Assembly: GCA_029256705.1 (NCBI GenBank)
Contig: JAQSXK010000005.1
Coordinates: 1 to 64,000, forward strand
Reading direction: 5' to 3'
Length of the DNA stretch: 64,000 nucleotides
Source: Clostridia bacterium
Lineage (GTDB): Bacteria > Bacillota > Clostridia > TANB77 > CAG-465
The position numbers were made by a program, and so were the translations under genes. The notes beneath the pieces are model-generated. The model did no database searches, had not been told where the DNA came from, and saw nothing but the letters and a program-made list of their open reading frames with translations. Positions 8,488 through 16,711 of the stretch are shown in pieces (position 1 is the first letter of the stretch; every line of letters starts with the position of its first letter).

Positions 8488-10539
8488 ATGTTAAAAGTAG
8501 ATATTAAATCAAAAATATATAAAATGAAAAATGAAGATTTTAAAGCATTAGATAATGTAAAATTTGAAACTCCAGACACAGGTATAGTATGTATACTAGG
8601 ACCATCTGGAAGTGGAAAAACAACCTTAATGAACATAATAGGTGCATTAGACAGTGACTTTGAAGGTGACGTAATAATAAATAATAAGTCTATAAAAGAA
8701 TTTAAAAATAAAGACTTAGATAGTTATAGAAAAAACACAATAGGATTTATATTTCAGCAATTTTACTTGATAAATAAGTTTACAGCTTATGATAATGTAA
8801 AAGTAGCTTTAAATCTATCTAATGTAAAAGATAAGAAAAATAAAGTGTTAGATTTATTAAAAGAAGTTGAAATGGATAAGTTTTCAAAAAGAAAAGTTAA
8901 TGTACTTTCTGGTGGACAAAAGCAAAGAATAGCTATTGCTAGAGCTTTAGCAAATGATCCAGATATAATATTAGCAGATGAGCCAACAGGCGCATTAGAT
9001 AGTAAAATGAGTAGCGAAATAATGAAACTTTTAAAAGAACTTTCAAAAACAAAACTTATATTAATCATAACTCACTCTAATGAACTTGCTGAAGAATATG
9101 CAGATACCATAATAAAAATGGAAGATGGTAAAGTTATAAGCTTAGAAAATACTGCAGAAAATACTGTAAATAAAGAAAATATTAATACAGTTAATGAGTC
9201 AAAATCAGGCATGTCATTTTTTAGAGCATTTAAATATTCTCTTAAAAACTTAGCATCTAGGAAATCTAGAGTATTTGCTACATCTATTGGTATGTCTATT
9301 GGTATAGTTGGAATAGGCCTTGCACTAGCACTGTCTAACGGAACTATGAATATGGCTAAATCACAAGTAGAAAGTATGATGCCAACTAACATGATTACTG
9401 TAACTGTTAAAGGCCCAGATGAAGATAAACCGGTTAAAGCTATGATGAGTGGTGATGATAGTAAGGCATTTAAATTTTCAGACTTGGTAGATATAAAAAA
9501 TTTAAATACTAATATATCTCACTATTGGGCAGTACCAACAAATGTATATGAAGAATTTTTTAGTGAAATTTCAATAAGTAAAAATAATGCGCAGTCAGTA
9601 GCTGTTGAACCCACATCTTTTTCTACTATGAATGGTTTTGAACCATATGAGAATATAACAGGCAATTTAACTTTAGGAAGAAATCCTGAAAATAAAAATG
9701 AAACAGTAATATCTTTAAATACAGCTGAATATTTGATAGCAGGAGATAGTTCATTGAAAATTGCAGACCTTATAAATAAAGATTTATATGTAAAATTTGG
9801 GCCAATGGCTTCTTATGGAAAAGAAGATGAAAAAAACAAAATATTATCATTTAAAATCGTTGGAATAACAACTATAAATACAATGGGATATTCAATTTAC
9901 CAAAATTCAATGGATACATTAAATTTATATGAAACTTTATATGATACTAAAAAAGAAGACATGAAATTTTATGAAGCATATATATACTTAAATAAAGATT
10001 TAAACGCTGATGAAATTAAAAATGTAATAAGTGATATTAATTTAAAGCAAAACAAATTTAAATTTAGTGGTGCAGCTGATTCTACACTTTCTGGTGTTGA
10101 GACAGTACTTAATGTTATAAGAAATGTACTTATTGGATTTTCAAGTATATCTGTTGTAGTAGCTATACTTATGATTGGAATAGTTATATATATATCAGTT
10201 ATAGAAAGAATATCTGAAATAGGTATTTTAAGAGCTATAGGAGCTAGGAAAAAGGATATAAGAAACATATTTTTATCTGAATCTGTTATAATAGGGCTTA
10301 TGGCTGGAATAATAGGTGTATTAGTTACAAATGTAGTATGTATGATAATAAACAATGTAATAGTTACAATTTTAAATACATATGGTATGAATATGGGTAA
10401 TGTGCAAATTGCAAATTTAAGCAATTTTGCTGCAATATCTTTAATTGTAGTTTGTGTTATACTATCTGCAATTGCTGGAATTATACCATCTCTTAAAGCT
10501 GCTAAAATGGATCCAATTGTTGCATTAAGAAGAAGTTAA
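8488..10539 (+). CDS. MacB-type ABC transporter, ATPase fused to FtsX permease (2)
   Basis: This 683-residue homologue of the preceding gene has the same order: ATPase (Walker A 'GPSGSGKTT' near 38-46, signature 'LSGGQKQR' near 140, Walker B 'ILADEPTGALD'), then TM1 near 260-280, an extracellular domain and three C-terminal membrane segments ending 'MDPIVALRRS'. Both chains keep a complete ATPase, so neither looks like a degenerate partner. The ribosome site GGGGGC precedes the ATG. Tandem position, shared promoter and shared terminator at 10555 support a heterodimeric exporter. The substrate is unknown. Confidence 0.85.
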   Translation: MLKVDIKSKIYKMKNEDFKALDNVKFETPDTGIVCILGPSGSGKTTLMNIIGALDSDFEGDVIINNKSIKEFKNKDLDSYRKNTIGFIFQQFYLINKFTAYDNVKVALNLSNVKDKKNKVLDLLKEVEMDKFSKRKVNVLSGGQKQRIAIARALANDPDIILADEPTGALDSKMSSEIMKLLKELSKTKLILIITHSNELAEEYADTIIKMEDGKVISLENTAENTVNKENINTVNESKSGMSFFRAFKYSLKNLASRKSRVFATSIGMSIGIVGIGLALALSNGTMNMAKSQVESMMPTNMITVTVKGPDEDKPVKAMMSGDDSKAFKFSDLVDIKNLNTNISHYWAVPTNVYEEFFSEISISKNNAQSVAVEPTSFSTMNGFEPYENITGNLTLGRNPENKNETVISLNTAEYLIAGDSSLKIADLINKDLYVKFGPMASYGKEDEKNKILSFKIVGITTINTMGYSIYQNSMDTLNLYETLYDTKKEDMKFYEAYIYLNKDLNADEIKNVISDINLKQNKFKFSGAADSTLSGVETVLNVIRNVLIGFSSISVVVAILMIGIVIYISVIERISEIGILRAIGARKKDIRNIFLSESVIIGLMAGIIGVLVTNVVCMIINNVIVTILNTYGMNMGNVQIANLSNFAAISLIVVCVILSAIAGIIPSLKAAKMDPIVALRRS

Positions 10540-10554
10540 TATATAATATATAAA

Positions 10555-10594
10555 AATAAGAAATAAGTTTAAATATACTTATTTCTTATTTTTT
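10555..10594 (+). terminator. Terminator of tandem ABC transporter operon
   Basis: Arms AATAAGAAATAAGT and ACTTATTTCTTATT, followed by TTTTT. Confidence 0.88.
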
Positions 10595-10655
10595 ATTACA
10601 TTGATATTCTTTACATTGTTTTGTATATATAGTATAATATCTTTGGTGATACAAC

Positions 10656-11085
10656 GTGAATACAGATAAATACATATTAACAAGTAATATAACTAATAGT
10701 GAATACAATGAAATTTCTTCTGGATATTTTCAAATTAAAAAATCTAAATTTTATTCATACATATTTAATGTAAAATGTAATGAAGAAGTTGAAGATTATA
10801 TAAAAAAATTAAAAAAGGATCATAAGAAAGCAAGGCATATAGTTTATGCTTATGAATATTATAAAGATAATGTAAAATATTCAAAATTTTCAAATGATAA
10901 TGAACCACAAGGAACTGGAGTAAATGCTGTTATTTCTACTATGGAACATGAAAACGTAACCAATTATTTAGTTATAATAGTAAGATATTTTGGTGGTACT
11001 TTATTACGGAGCAGGACCATTACTTAGAAGCTATTTAGCTAGTTTTAAAGAGGCATTTTCTAAATGTAATAAACAAAATATGTAA
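10656..11085 (+). CDS. YigZ/IMPACT-family protein, +1 frameshift at CGG
   Basis: The zero frame starts at GTG 10656 and stops at TAG 11025-11027. Skipping one base, the C at 11007, restores the conserved YigZ core: 'VRYFGGTLLGAGPLLRSYLAS', where the unshifted reading is 'LLRSRTIT-stop'. The shifted product is 142 residues. The glycine read after the skipped C is the one conserved in the family ('GGxxLGAGGLxRAY'). The family's N-terminal domain (UPF0029/IMPACT) is complete, but the usual C-terminal DUF1949 domain (total near 200 residues) is missing because a stop follows at 11083. Its role in the cell is not settled; relatives bind ribosomes or regulate translation. The final helix carries a TAAAGAGGCA decamer at 11046. 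Confidence 0.75.
11007..11009 (+). other. Putative +1 frameshift site, codon CGG (YigZ)
   Basis: Zero-frame context TTA-TTA-CGG-AGC; +1 reading TTA-TTA-(C)-GGA-GCA. CGG is codon 118 of the frame from 10656. The zero-frame stop lies 5 codons later. Confidence 0.65.
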
Positions 11086-11131
11086 AAAACAAACAAATAT
11101 TCATTTTTTTGAATTTTTTTTAATAAAAGTA

Positions 11132-11160
11132 TTGACAAACACTTGTTCATATTATATAAT
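11132..11160 (+). promoter_or_regulatory. SigmaA promoter of yneA-like gene with LexA-like box
   Basis: TTGACA (11132-11137), 17-base spacer, TATAAT (11155-11160). The spacer contains AAACACTTGTTC (11137-11148), one mismatch from the Firmicute LexA box GAAC-N4-GTTC. Confidence 0.7.
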
Positions 11161-11174
11161 ATTATCAAAGAAAC

Positions 11175-11186
11175 AAACATATGTTT
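11175..11186 (+). promoter_or_regulatory. Second LexA-like palindrome, AAACATATGTTT
   Basis: A perfect 12-base palindrome downstream of the -10 box and just before the ribosome site. It fits the LexA half-site spacing with A/T in place of the outer G/C. Weaker than the box at 11137. Confidence 0.4.
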
Positions 11187-11201
11187 TTGGGAGGTAATAT
11201 T

Positions 11202-11546
11202 ATGGAATATGTATATAGTAGTAGAACTGGTACAATAAATGGTTTAAAAAGAGGTAATAAACATAGAAAAAATAGTGCAAAAAGAATATTTCAAAATATT
11301 GTTATATTAGTTATTATATTTATAACAATTAGTATGTTTTTAAATATAAGTTTAGGTAAAGATAAACTTACAACAAAAACTTTTATCGTTGATTCAGGAA
11401 CTACTTTGTGGAATATTGCAAATAAAATTTGTGATAACAATCCAAGCTTAAATGTTCAAAATGTAATACTACAAATAAAAAATTTAAATAATTTGGAAAG
11501 TAGTATGATATATGAAGGACAAAAGTTATTAATATATGAATATTAA
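11202..11546 (+). CDS. yneA: YneA-like SOS cell-division suppressor (TM + LysM)
   Basis: The 114-residue protein has a basic N-terminus, one membrane segment at about 32-52 ('NIVILVIIFITISMF') and a single LysM peptidoglycan-binding domain at about 60-113 ('SGTTLWNIA', ending 'EGQKLLIYEY'). This size and order match B. subtilis YneA, which halts division during the SOS response. I chose ATG 11202, which follows GGGAGG, over an upstream in-frame ATG at 11181 that lacks a ribosome site. The promoter contains a LexA-like box, which fits SOS control. No lexA gene is next to it here. The name rests on architecture plus the promoter, not on strong sequence identity. Confidence 0.7.
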   Translation: MEYVYSSRTGTINGLKRGNKHRKNSAKRIFQNIVILVIIFITISMFLNISLGKDKLTTKTFIVDSGTTLWNIANKICDNNPSLNVQNVILQIKNLNNLESSMIYEGQKLLIYEY

Positions 11547-11578
11547 TTAAAAATATTATGCATAAAATAATTTTTGTA

Positions 11579-11640
11579 GCATATAATATAAGTGATAGAA
11601 TGAAGTACTAATTTCTTTTAGGTACTTCATTCTATTTTTT
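11579..11640 (+). terminator. Terminator hairpin, copy 1 of a duplicated element
   Basis: Begins GCATATAATATAAGTGATAG, then stem arms TAGAATGAAGTAC (11596-11608) and GTACTTCATTCTA, then TTTTTT. The element recurs at 11695 with a changed but still paired stem. Confidence 0.8.
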
Positions 11641-11694
11641 AAAAATAAAATATTTCAAATACTTATAATATTTTTGTATAAATGAAATTTTGAT

Positions 11695-11757
11695 GCATAT
11701 AATATAAGTAATAGGGTGAGTTATTATTTTTCTTTAATAACTCACTCTATTTTTTTA
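11695..11757 (+). terminator. Terminator hairpin, copy 2 of a duplicated element
   Basis: Begins GCATATAATATAAGTAATAG, then arms TAGGGTGAGTTATT and AATAACTCACTCTA with one G-T pair, then TTTTTTT. The flanks match copy 1 while the stem bases differ in a compensated way. Confidence 0.75.
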
Positions 11758-11764
11758 TATATTT

Positions 11765-12559
11765 CTAAAGTCCGAATATTCTTCCTAGACGCACGAGGAT
11801 AGCTTGGTATTTAGGTGCAGTATATCTAAATTTAACTTTTTTATCTTCAACAGCTTTTACATATTTATTTATTATTGAGTCAAAATTTTTTAGCTCAGTT
11901 ATATTCCAAAATTTATCTTCAATATTTTTTAATTTTTCCCAGTTATATTTAAAATATGAATTGTTTTTCATCCAAATATATTTCTTTTCATAATTTATTC
12001 TATTAAAACCAGTCGCATATGCTCCAGGTTCAATTATACAGACTTCAATATTGGGTGACGATACTTGTCTCATCTCAAATTTTAAACACTGTATAAACGA
12101 TTCTAAAGCAAATTTAGATGAACAGTATGGAGATAAAAATGGTAGTGGTATTCTACCACATAATGAAGATAAAAATATTAGTCTACCATTTATATTGTTA
12201 TTTATCATTTTTCGTATAATAATTTGAGCTAGCAGTATATTACAAAATACATTTGTTTCAAAAACATTTTTTATTTTGTTAATATCTATTTCAGCTACTG
12301 AACCGGAGTCACCAATTGCTGCATTTGCAATATAGGTGTCTATATCAATATCTAATACTTTATTTCTATCTACTTCAAGTAGTATATCTAATTTAAATGC
12401 TATTAAATTAAGTTTGTTTTCTTTTGCATAATTGTTTAAGTATTCTACCTCTTCTACGTAATGGGTTGTAGCATATACTTGATGTCCTCGTTTTGCTAAA
12501 AAAATCGCAGCCTCTTTACCTAGACCAGAACCACTACCTGTTATTAATATTTTTTTCAT
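11765..12559 (-). CDS. Short-chain dehydrogenase/reductase family oxidoreductase
   Basis: A classical SDR Rossmann-fold enzyme of 264 residues. The nucleotide-binding motif is 'GSGSGLGKEAA' at about 7-17. The 'NAAIG' structural motif is near 89, the catalytic serine is in 'IFLSSLCG' near 131, and the Tyr-x-x-x-Lys pair is replaced at its expected place by 'YCSSKFALE' (Tyr and Lys both kept, spacing YxxxK). It probably uses NAD(P)H to reduce or oxidise a small alcohol or ketone; the substrate cannot be told. It is the only minus-strand gene in its neighbourhood, facing yneA across two terminators and diverging from asnB. Confidence 0.85.
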   Translation of the reverse strand: MKKILITGSGSGLGKEAAIFLAKRGHQVYATTHYVEEVEYLNNYAKENKLNLIAFKLDILLEVDRNKVLDIDIDTYIANAAIGDSGSVAEIDINKIKNVFETNVFCNILLAQIIIRKMINNNINGRLIFLSSLCGRIPLPFLSPYCSSKFALESFIQCLKFEMRQVSSPNIEVCIIEPGAYATGFNRINYEKKYIWMKNNSYFKYNWEKLKNIEDKFWNITELKNFDSIINKYVKAVEDKKVKFRYTAPKYQAILVRLGRIFGL

Positions 12560-12664
12560 AAATTCACCACAAATATATTATTTACATAAAAATATATATA
12601 ATTACAATAGTGTAGTATAAAATATCTAAATTTGTCATAACTATATAATTAGAGGTGATATATT

Positions 12665-14507
12665 TTGTGTGGAATAACAGGATTCACAAATTTTAAAAAG
12701 AATATAAAAAATTCCAATGAACTGTTAAAAAAAATGACAGAGAAACTATCTAAAAGAGGAGAAAACGAAATAGGATACTATACAACAGACAATGTATACT
12801 TAGGACATAGAAGATTAAGCATAATAGATATAACTCAGCGGTAGTCAGCCAATGACATTTACCAAAGATGGCAAAACTTATACTATTGTATATAATGGTG
12901 AGATATATAATTATACTGAAGTGAGGGATATTCTGACTAATAAAGATATAGAGCTTGTAACCAAATGTGATACGGAAATGGTATTGAAATTATATATGCT
13001 CTATGGGAATAAGTGTTTAAAATATCTTAATGGAATATTTGCTTTTTGTGTATATGAAGAAAGTGAAGAAAAACTATTTTTTGCAAGAGATCATATAGGA
13101 GTTAAACCATTATTCTATACTATATATGATAACGAGATATTCTTTGCTTCTGAAATGAAAAGTATATTTGAATACGAAAAAATACCTAAAGTTATAGACA
13201 AAGATGGCATATGCCAATTATTTGGTCTAGGACCAGCAAGGTCTCTAGGTAGTGGTGTTTTTAAAGATATATACGAAGTAAAACCTGGACATTGTGGTAC
13301 ATTTAAAGACGGAGAAATTAAACTTCATCAATATTTTAAAATTAGAAGTTACAAACATACAGATGATTTAGACACGACAATAAATAAAGTACGTAATTTA
13401 TTAGAAAAAAGTATTAAAAGGCAATTAATAGCTGATGTAAATGTTGGAGCATTTTTATCTGGTGGAATAGATTCAAGTATTGTAACTTCTGTTATATCTA
13501 ACAGCTTAGAGGACAATGATAAACTAAAAACATTCTCTGTAGATTATGTAGATAATGATAAAAACTTTAAAAAGTCGGACTTTTCTCCAACTAGAGATAA
13601 TGACTTTATAGAAATGATGAAAGAAAAATATAACTTAAATCATAGATATATAGTCATAGAAAGTAGTAAGTTATATGATGAGTTATATAATGCTATGATT
13701 GCAAGAGACTTACCTTCAATGGCAGATATAGATAGTTCATTACTTCTACTATGTAAATATGTTAAAGAAGATGTTACAGTAGCTCTTAGTGGAGAATTCG
13801 CAGATGAAATATTTTGCGGTTATCCATGGTTCTATAGAAAAGATACATCGTCTTGTAATACTTTCCCTTGGTCAATCAGTTTAGATTTAAGAAAAGATAT
13901 ATTAAATAAAAATATTTCTAGTAAAATAGACATACAAGAATATGTAGATGCTAAGTATAAAGAAGCAATTGAAGATATACCACTAGATGCTACATCTGCT
14001 AAAGAAGACATCCAAATGAAAAAATATTCATATCTAACTATGTTTTACTTTGGACTTAATTTATTAGATAGATCAGATAGAATGAGTATGCAATATAGTT
14101 TAGAAATAAGGGTACCCTTTACAGATTATGAATTAGTAGAATATGTATATAACATACCCTGGGAAATGAAAAATTATATGAATCAAGAAAAAGGAATTTT
14201 AAGAGCAGCATTTAAAGATTTACTTCCAGAAGCAATACTTAATAGAAAGAAGAGTCCTTATCCTAAAACATATGACCCAAAATATACTAATTTAGTAACT
14301 GATACTTTAAAAGAAATACTTGCAAACAAAGATAATAGGATACAAGAATTGGTAGATATAGAATTTGTAAACTATATTATAAATTCAAGTGAAGAAGAAT
14401 TTGAAAGACCATGGTTTGGTCAACTTATGCGTAGAACACAACTTATGGCTTATTTGATACAACTTGAAATGTGGCTTATAAAATATGATGTTGAAATAGA
14501 ATTGTAA
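12665..14507 (+). CDS. asnB: Asparagine synthase (glutamine-hydrolysing), +1 frameshift at CGG
   Basis: AsnB makes asparagine from aspartate, ATP and glutamine. Translation starts at TTG 12665 behind AGAGGTG, giving Cys as residue 2 ('CGITGF'), the essential nucleophile of the N-terminal glutaminase. After 58 codons the zero frame meets CGG then TAG. Skipping the C at 12839 gives 'ITQGSQPMTF', matching the conserved loop before 'VYNGEIYNY', and the frame then runs to 14507. The fused product is 613 residues, normal for the family. The synthetase P-loop 'SGGIDSS' is at about 255. Without the shift only a 59-residue fragment would form. The downstream frame is fully intact, which argues against a decayed gene. 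Confidence 0.85.
12839..12841 (+). other. Putative +1 frameshift site, codon CGG (asnB)
   Basis: Zero-frame context ACT-CAG-CGG-TAG; +1 reading ACT-CAG-(C)-GGT-AGT-CAG-CCA. CGG is codon 59, directly followed by a zero-frame TAG. Confidence 0.7.
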
Positions 14508-14527
14508 GGTATAAATTATAAATAAAA

Positions 14528-14563
14528 AATAAAGAGGAAGTAGATATTGCCTCTTTATTTTTA
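14528..14563 (+). terminator. Terminator of asnB containing the TAAAGAGGCA decamer
   Basis: Arms AATAAAGAGG and CCTCTTTATT with a T-tail. The 3' arm contains an exact minus-strand copy of the decamer (14548-14557). Confidence 0.85.
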
Positions 14564-14589
14564 TTAATTTTTACTAAAAGCGTAATTAC

Positions 14590-14618
14590 TTGTAATATAT
14601 CAATTTCTATGGTATAAT
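14590..14618 (+). promoter_or_regulatory. Promoter of coiled-coil protein gene
   Basis: TTGTAA (14590-14595), 17-base spacer, extended -10 TGGTATAAT ending at 14618. Confidence 0.6.
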
Positions 14619-14674
14619 GTATACATAATTTTAGTTTTGTTTTATCAATAATTTAGATAAAAAGGAGAATACTT

Positions 14675-15136
14675 ATGGAAAACGGCAGTAAAGATTTTTT
14701 TTCTTTGATTTCAGAGATTACAAAACTGGAGGCGGAGTACGAAGAACTTGATGAAGAACGTAAACACTTGGAATATCTATTATACAACTTTTGTAAGGAC
14801 AATAGTAATAGACTGTATACACTTGCTAATGACATCAGAACAAAAAAATACTTAATTGACGATACAACTAAAAAAATTTTAGAAATTGAGTTGGACAGTA
14901 TAATGAAAAACTATTATGATCTATATAAAGAAAAAGCAGTACTTGTTAAAAAGTATTGGAATTTAAAAGCTGAATCAGGATATATAGACTCTGCGTTCAT
15001 ATTTGGTAATTCAGGTGATGAAAATTCAAATAATAAGTCTGTAGTAAAGCGTAAAGAATTAGGTGAAAAACAAATATCAATAGAAAGTGAAATAAAGGTT
15101 ATTGATATTAAAATGAGTATATTACACACTAGTTAA
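14675..15136 (+). CDS. Small coiled-coil protein, unknown function
   Basis: A 153-residue soluble, highly charged protein with no signal peptide or membrane segment. Heptad-like helical runs lie at about 8-40 ('KLEAEYEELDEERKHLEYL') and 65-105, and a final helix ends 'DIKMSILHTS'. The ATG follows AAAGGAG. It has its own promoter and a terminator, so it is expressed alone. I do not recognise the family. Confidence 0.7.
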   Translation: MENGSKDFFSLISEITKLEAEYEELDEERKHLEYLLYNFCKDNSNRLYTLANDIRTKKYLIDDTTKKILEIELDSIMKNYYDLYKEKAVLVKKYWNLKAESGYIDSAFIFGNSGDENSNNKSVVKRKELGEKQISIESEIKVIDIKMSILHTS

Positions 15137-15145
15137 TATCTATAA

Positions 15146-15181
15146 AATAAAGAGGCAATGAATATTGTCTCTTTGCTTTTT
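15146..15181 (+). terminator. Terminator containing the TAAAGAGGCA decamer
   Basis: Arms AATAAAGAGGCAAT and ATTGTCTCTTTG, then TTTTT. The 5' arm holds an exact plus-strand decamer (15148-15157); the 3' arm has a one-base variant. Confidence 0.85.
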
Positions 15182-15242
15182 ATACTATATAGTTTTTATA
15201 TGTCATATAATGTTGTATAGTATATATAGGAGTGGTTTTAAA

Positions 15243-15798
15243 ATGAAAATTGTATCATCAAAAAAAGCTACATCAACAGTGTTTTTAACTATCATAACAC
15301 TATTACTAATTATTTTAATATTTACTATTTTTGTCAACTTTATAGATATCGAATATGTGGCTACAGCATTAAATATAAACAAATATGAAATACGAAGTGA
15401 TTTATTAATAACTGCAATGGATAATTTAGGAGTTTTTAAACCAGAAGATGCTGCTAGTATATGGTCTAATGGTTTAAAAATGAGAAGTGCAGCAATGCAA
15501 TATTCAGTAATGAATAGTAAGCTTAAAGTAGAGTATAAAAATCAATTAGAAGAAAACTTTCCAAATTGGGTAACCCGGTATGTCTAGTCCATGGGTAGAT
15601 AGTTATAAGATAACCAAAATTGAAAAACCTAATCAAAATACTTGTATATTTAATATAACTTATTTAACAAAAACTTCTACAGGTCCTGCAGGTAGTTATA
15701 ATGCTAAATTAACTATAGTTAAAGAAAAAGATTTTTGGCGTATATCTAATATAACTATGGATAATGAACTATATCCATATACAGGATTTAATCTATAA
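15243..15798 (+). CDS. Membrane-anchored hypothetical protein, +1 frameshift at CGG
   Basis: ATG 15243 follows AGGAGTGG. The zero frame gives an N-terminal membrane anchor (about residues 14-38, 'LTIITLLLIILIF') and an extracellular helical region, then meets CGG at 15576 and stops two codons later. Skipping one C continues 'NWVTGMSSPWVDSYKI' and runs to 15798, for 184 residues in all. The C-terminal half looks like a small beta-rich extracellular domain ('GSYNAKLTIVKEKDFWRIS'). The downstream frame has no good ribosome site of its own and makes no sense without the first part. Family not recognised; possibly an NTF2-like fold, by the 'FWRIS' strand only. Confidence 0.7.
15576..15578 (+). other. 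Putative +1 frameshift site, codon CGG (membrane protein)
   Basis: Zero-frame context GTA-ACC-CGG-TAT-GTC-TAG; +1 reading GTA-ACC-(C)-GGT-ATG-TCT. CGG is codon 112 of the frame from 15243. Confidence 0.6.
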
Positions 15799-15823
15799 AC
15801 TTTAAATTGTATATATTTAGGTT

Positions 15824-15860
15824 AAAAGACATATAGATAGAATCTATACGTCTTTTGTTT
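15824..15860 (+). terminator. Terminator after membrane protein gene
   Basis: Arms AAAAGACATATAGAT and ATCTATACGTCTTTT with one mismatch, followed by GTTT. Confidence 0.75.
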
Positions 15861-16006
15861 AGAATGTAATATAAATCCATAAATAGCTATAGTATGTTAA
15901 ATATGTTTTAATACATAATATTTAGTTGTTTTATGTATATATTGGTGATATACTACTAATTAGTAATAATTAGGAAATAATATTAAATATAAGTTAGGAG
16001 AAAGTT

Positions 16007-16711
16007 ATGAGTACATTTATTGATTTTTCGGATATAAAGAAAACATATAAATTGGGGGATATTGAAATTCATGCTGTAAATGGTGTTAATTTTTCAATTG
16101 AAAAAGGAGAATTTGCAATAATAGCTGGAGCTAGTGGTGCTGGTAAAAGTACAGTTTTAAATATTTTAGGTGGAATGGATACTGCAGATGGTGGGAAATT
16201 CTATGTTGACGGAATAGAAATTAGTAAATTTAATCAAAAAGAACTTACCACATATCGTAGAAATGATATAGGTTTTGTTTTTCAATTTTATAATTTAGTT
16301 CCCAATCTAAATTCTTTAGAAAATGTTGAACTTGCAACTGAAATTTGTAAAAACTCTTTTGATCCCAAAATAATATTAGAACAAGTTGGACTATCAGATA
16401 GATTATATAACTTTCCATCTCAACTATCTGGTGGTGAACAGCAACGTGTCTCGATAGCTAGAGCTCTTGCTAAGAACCCAAAATTATTGTTGTGTGATGA
16501 ACCTACTGGTGCATTAGACGATATTACAGGTAAAGCAATATTAAAACTTTTGCAAGATACATGTCGTAGTACTGGTATGACAGTTATAGTTATAACTCAC
16601 AATTTAGCTATAACACCAATGGCAGACAAAGTTATAAAAATGAAAAACGGTAAAGTTGAAAGTATTACTATAAATGAAACTCCAACTCCTGTTGAAAGGA
16701 TCGAATGGTGA
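16007..16711 (+). CDS. ABC transporter ATPase, LolD/MacB class
   Basis: A 234-residue ATPase that powers the permease encoded next. Walker A 'GASGAGKST' is near 40-48, signature 'LSGGEQQR' near 142, Walker B 'LLCDEPTGALD' near 163, and the switch histidine is in 'VITHN' near 198. The 'EPTGALD' form is typical of ATPases serving FtsX-type permeases. Its last bases overlap the start of the permease gene (ATGGTGATG), so the pair is translationally coupled. Confidence 0.92.
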   Translation: MSTFIDFSDIKKTYKLGDIEIHAVNGVNFSIEKGEFAIIAGASGAGKSTVLNILGGMDTADGGKFYVDGIEISKFNQKELTTYRRNDIGFVFQFYNLVPNLNSLENVELATEICKNSFDPKIILEQVGLSDRLYNFPSQLSGGEQQRVSIARALAKNPKLLLCDEPTGALDDITGKAILKLLQDTCRSTGMTVIVITHNLAITPMADKVIKMKNGKVESITINETPTPVERIEW

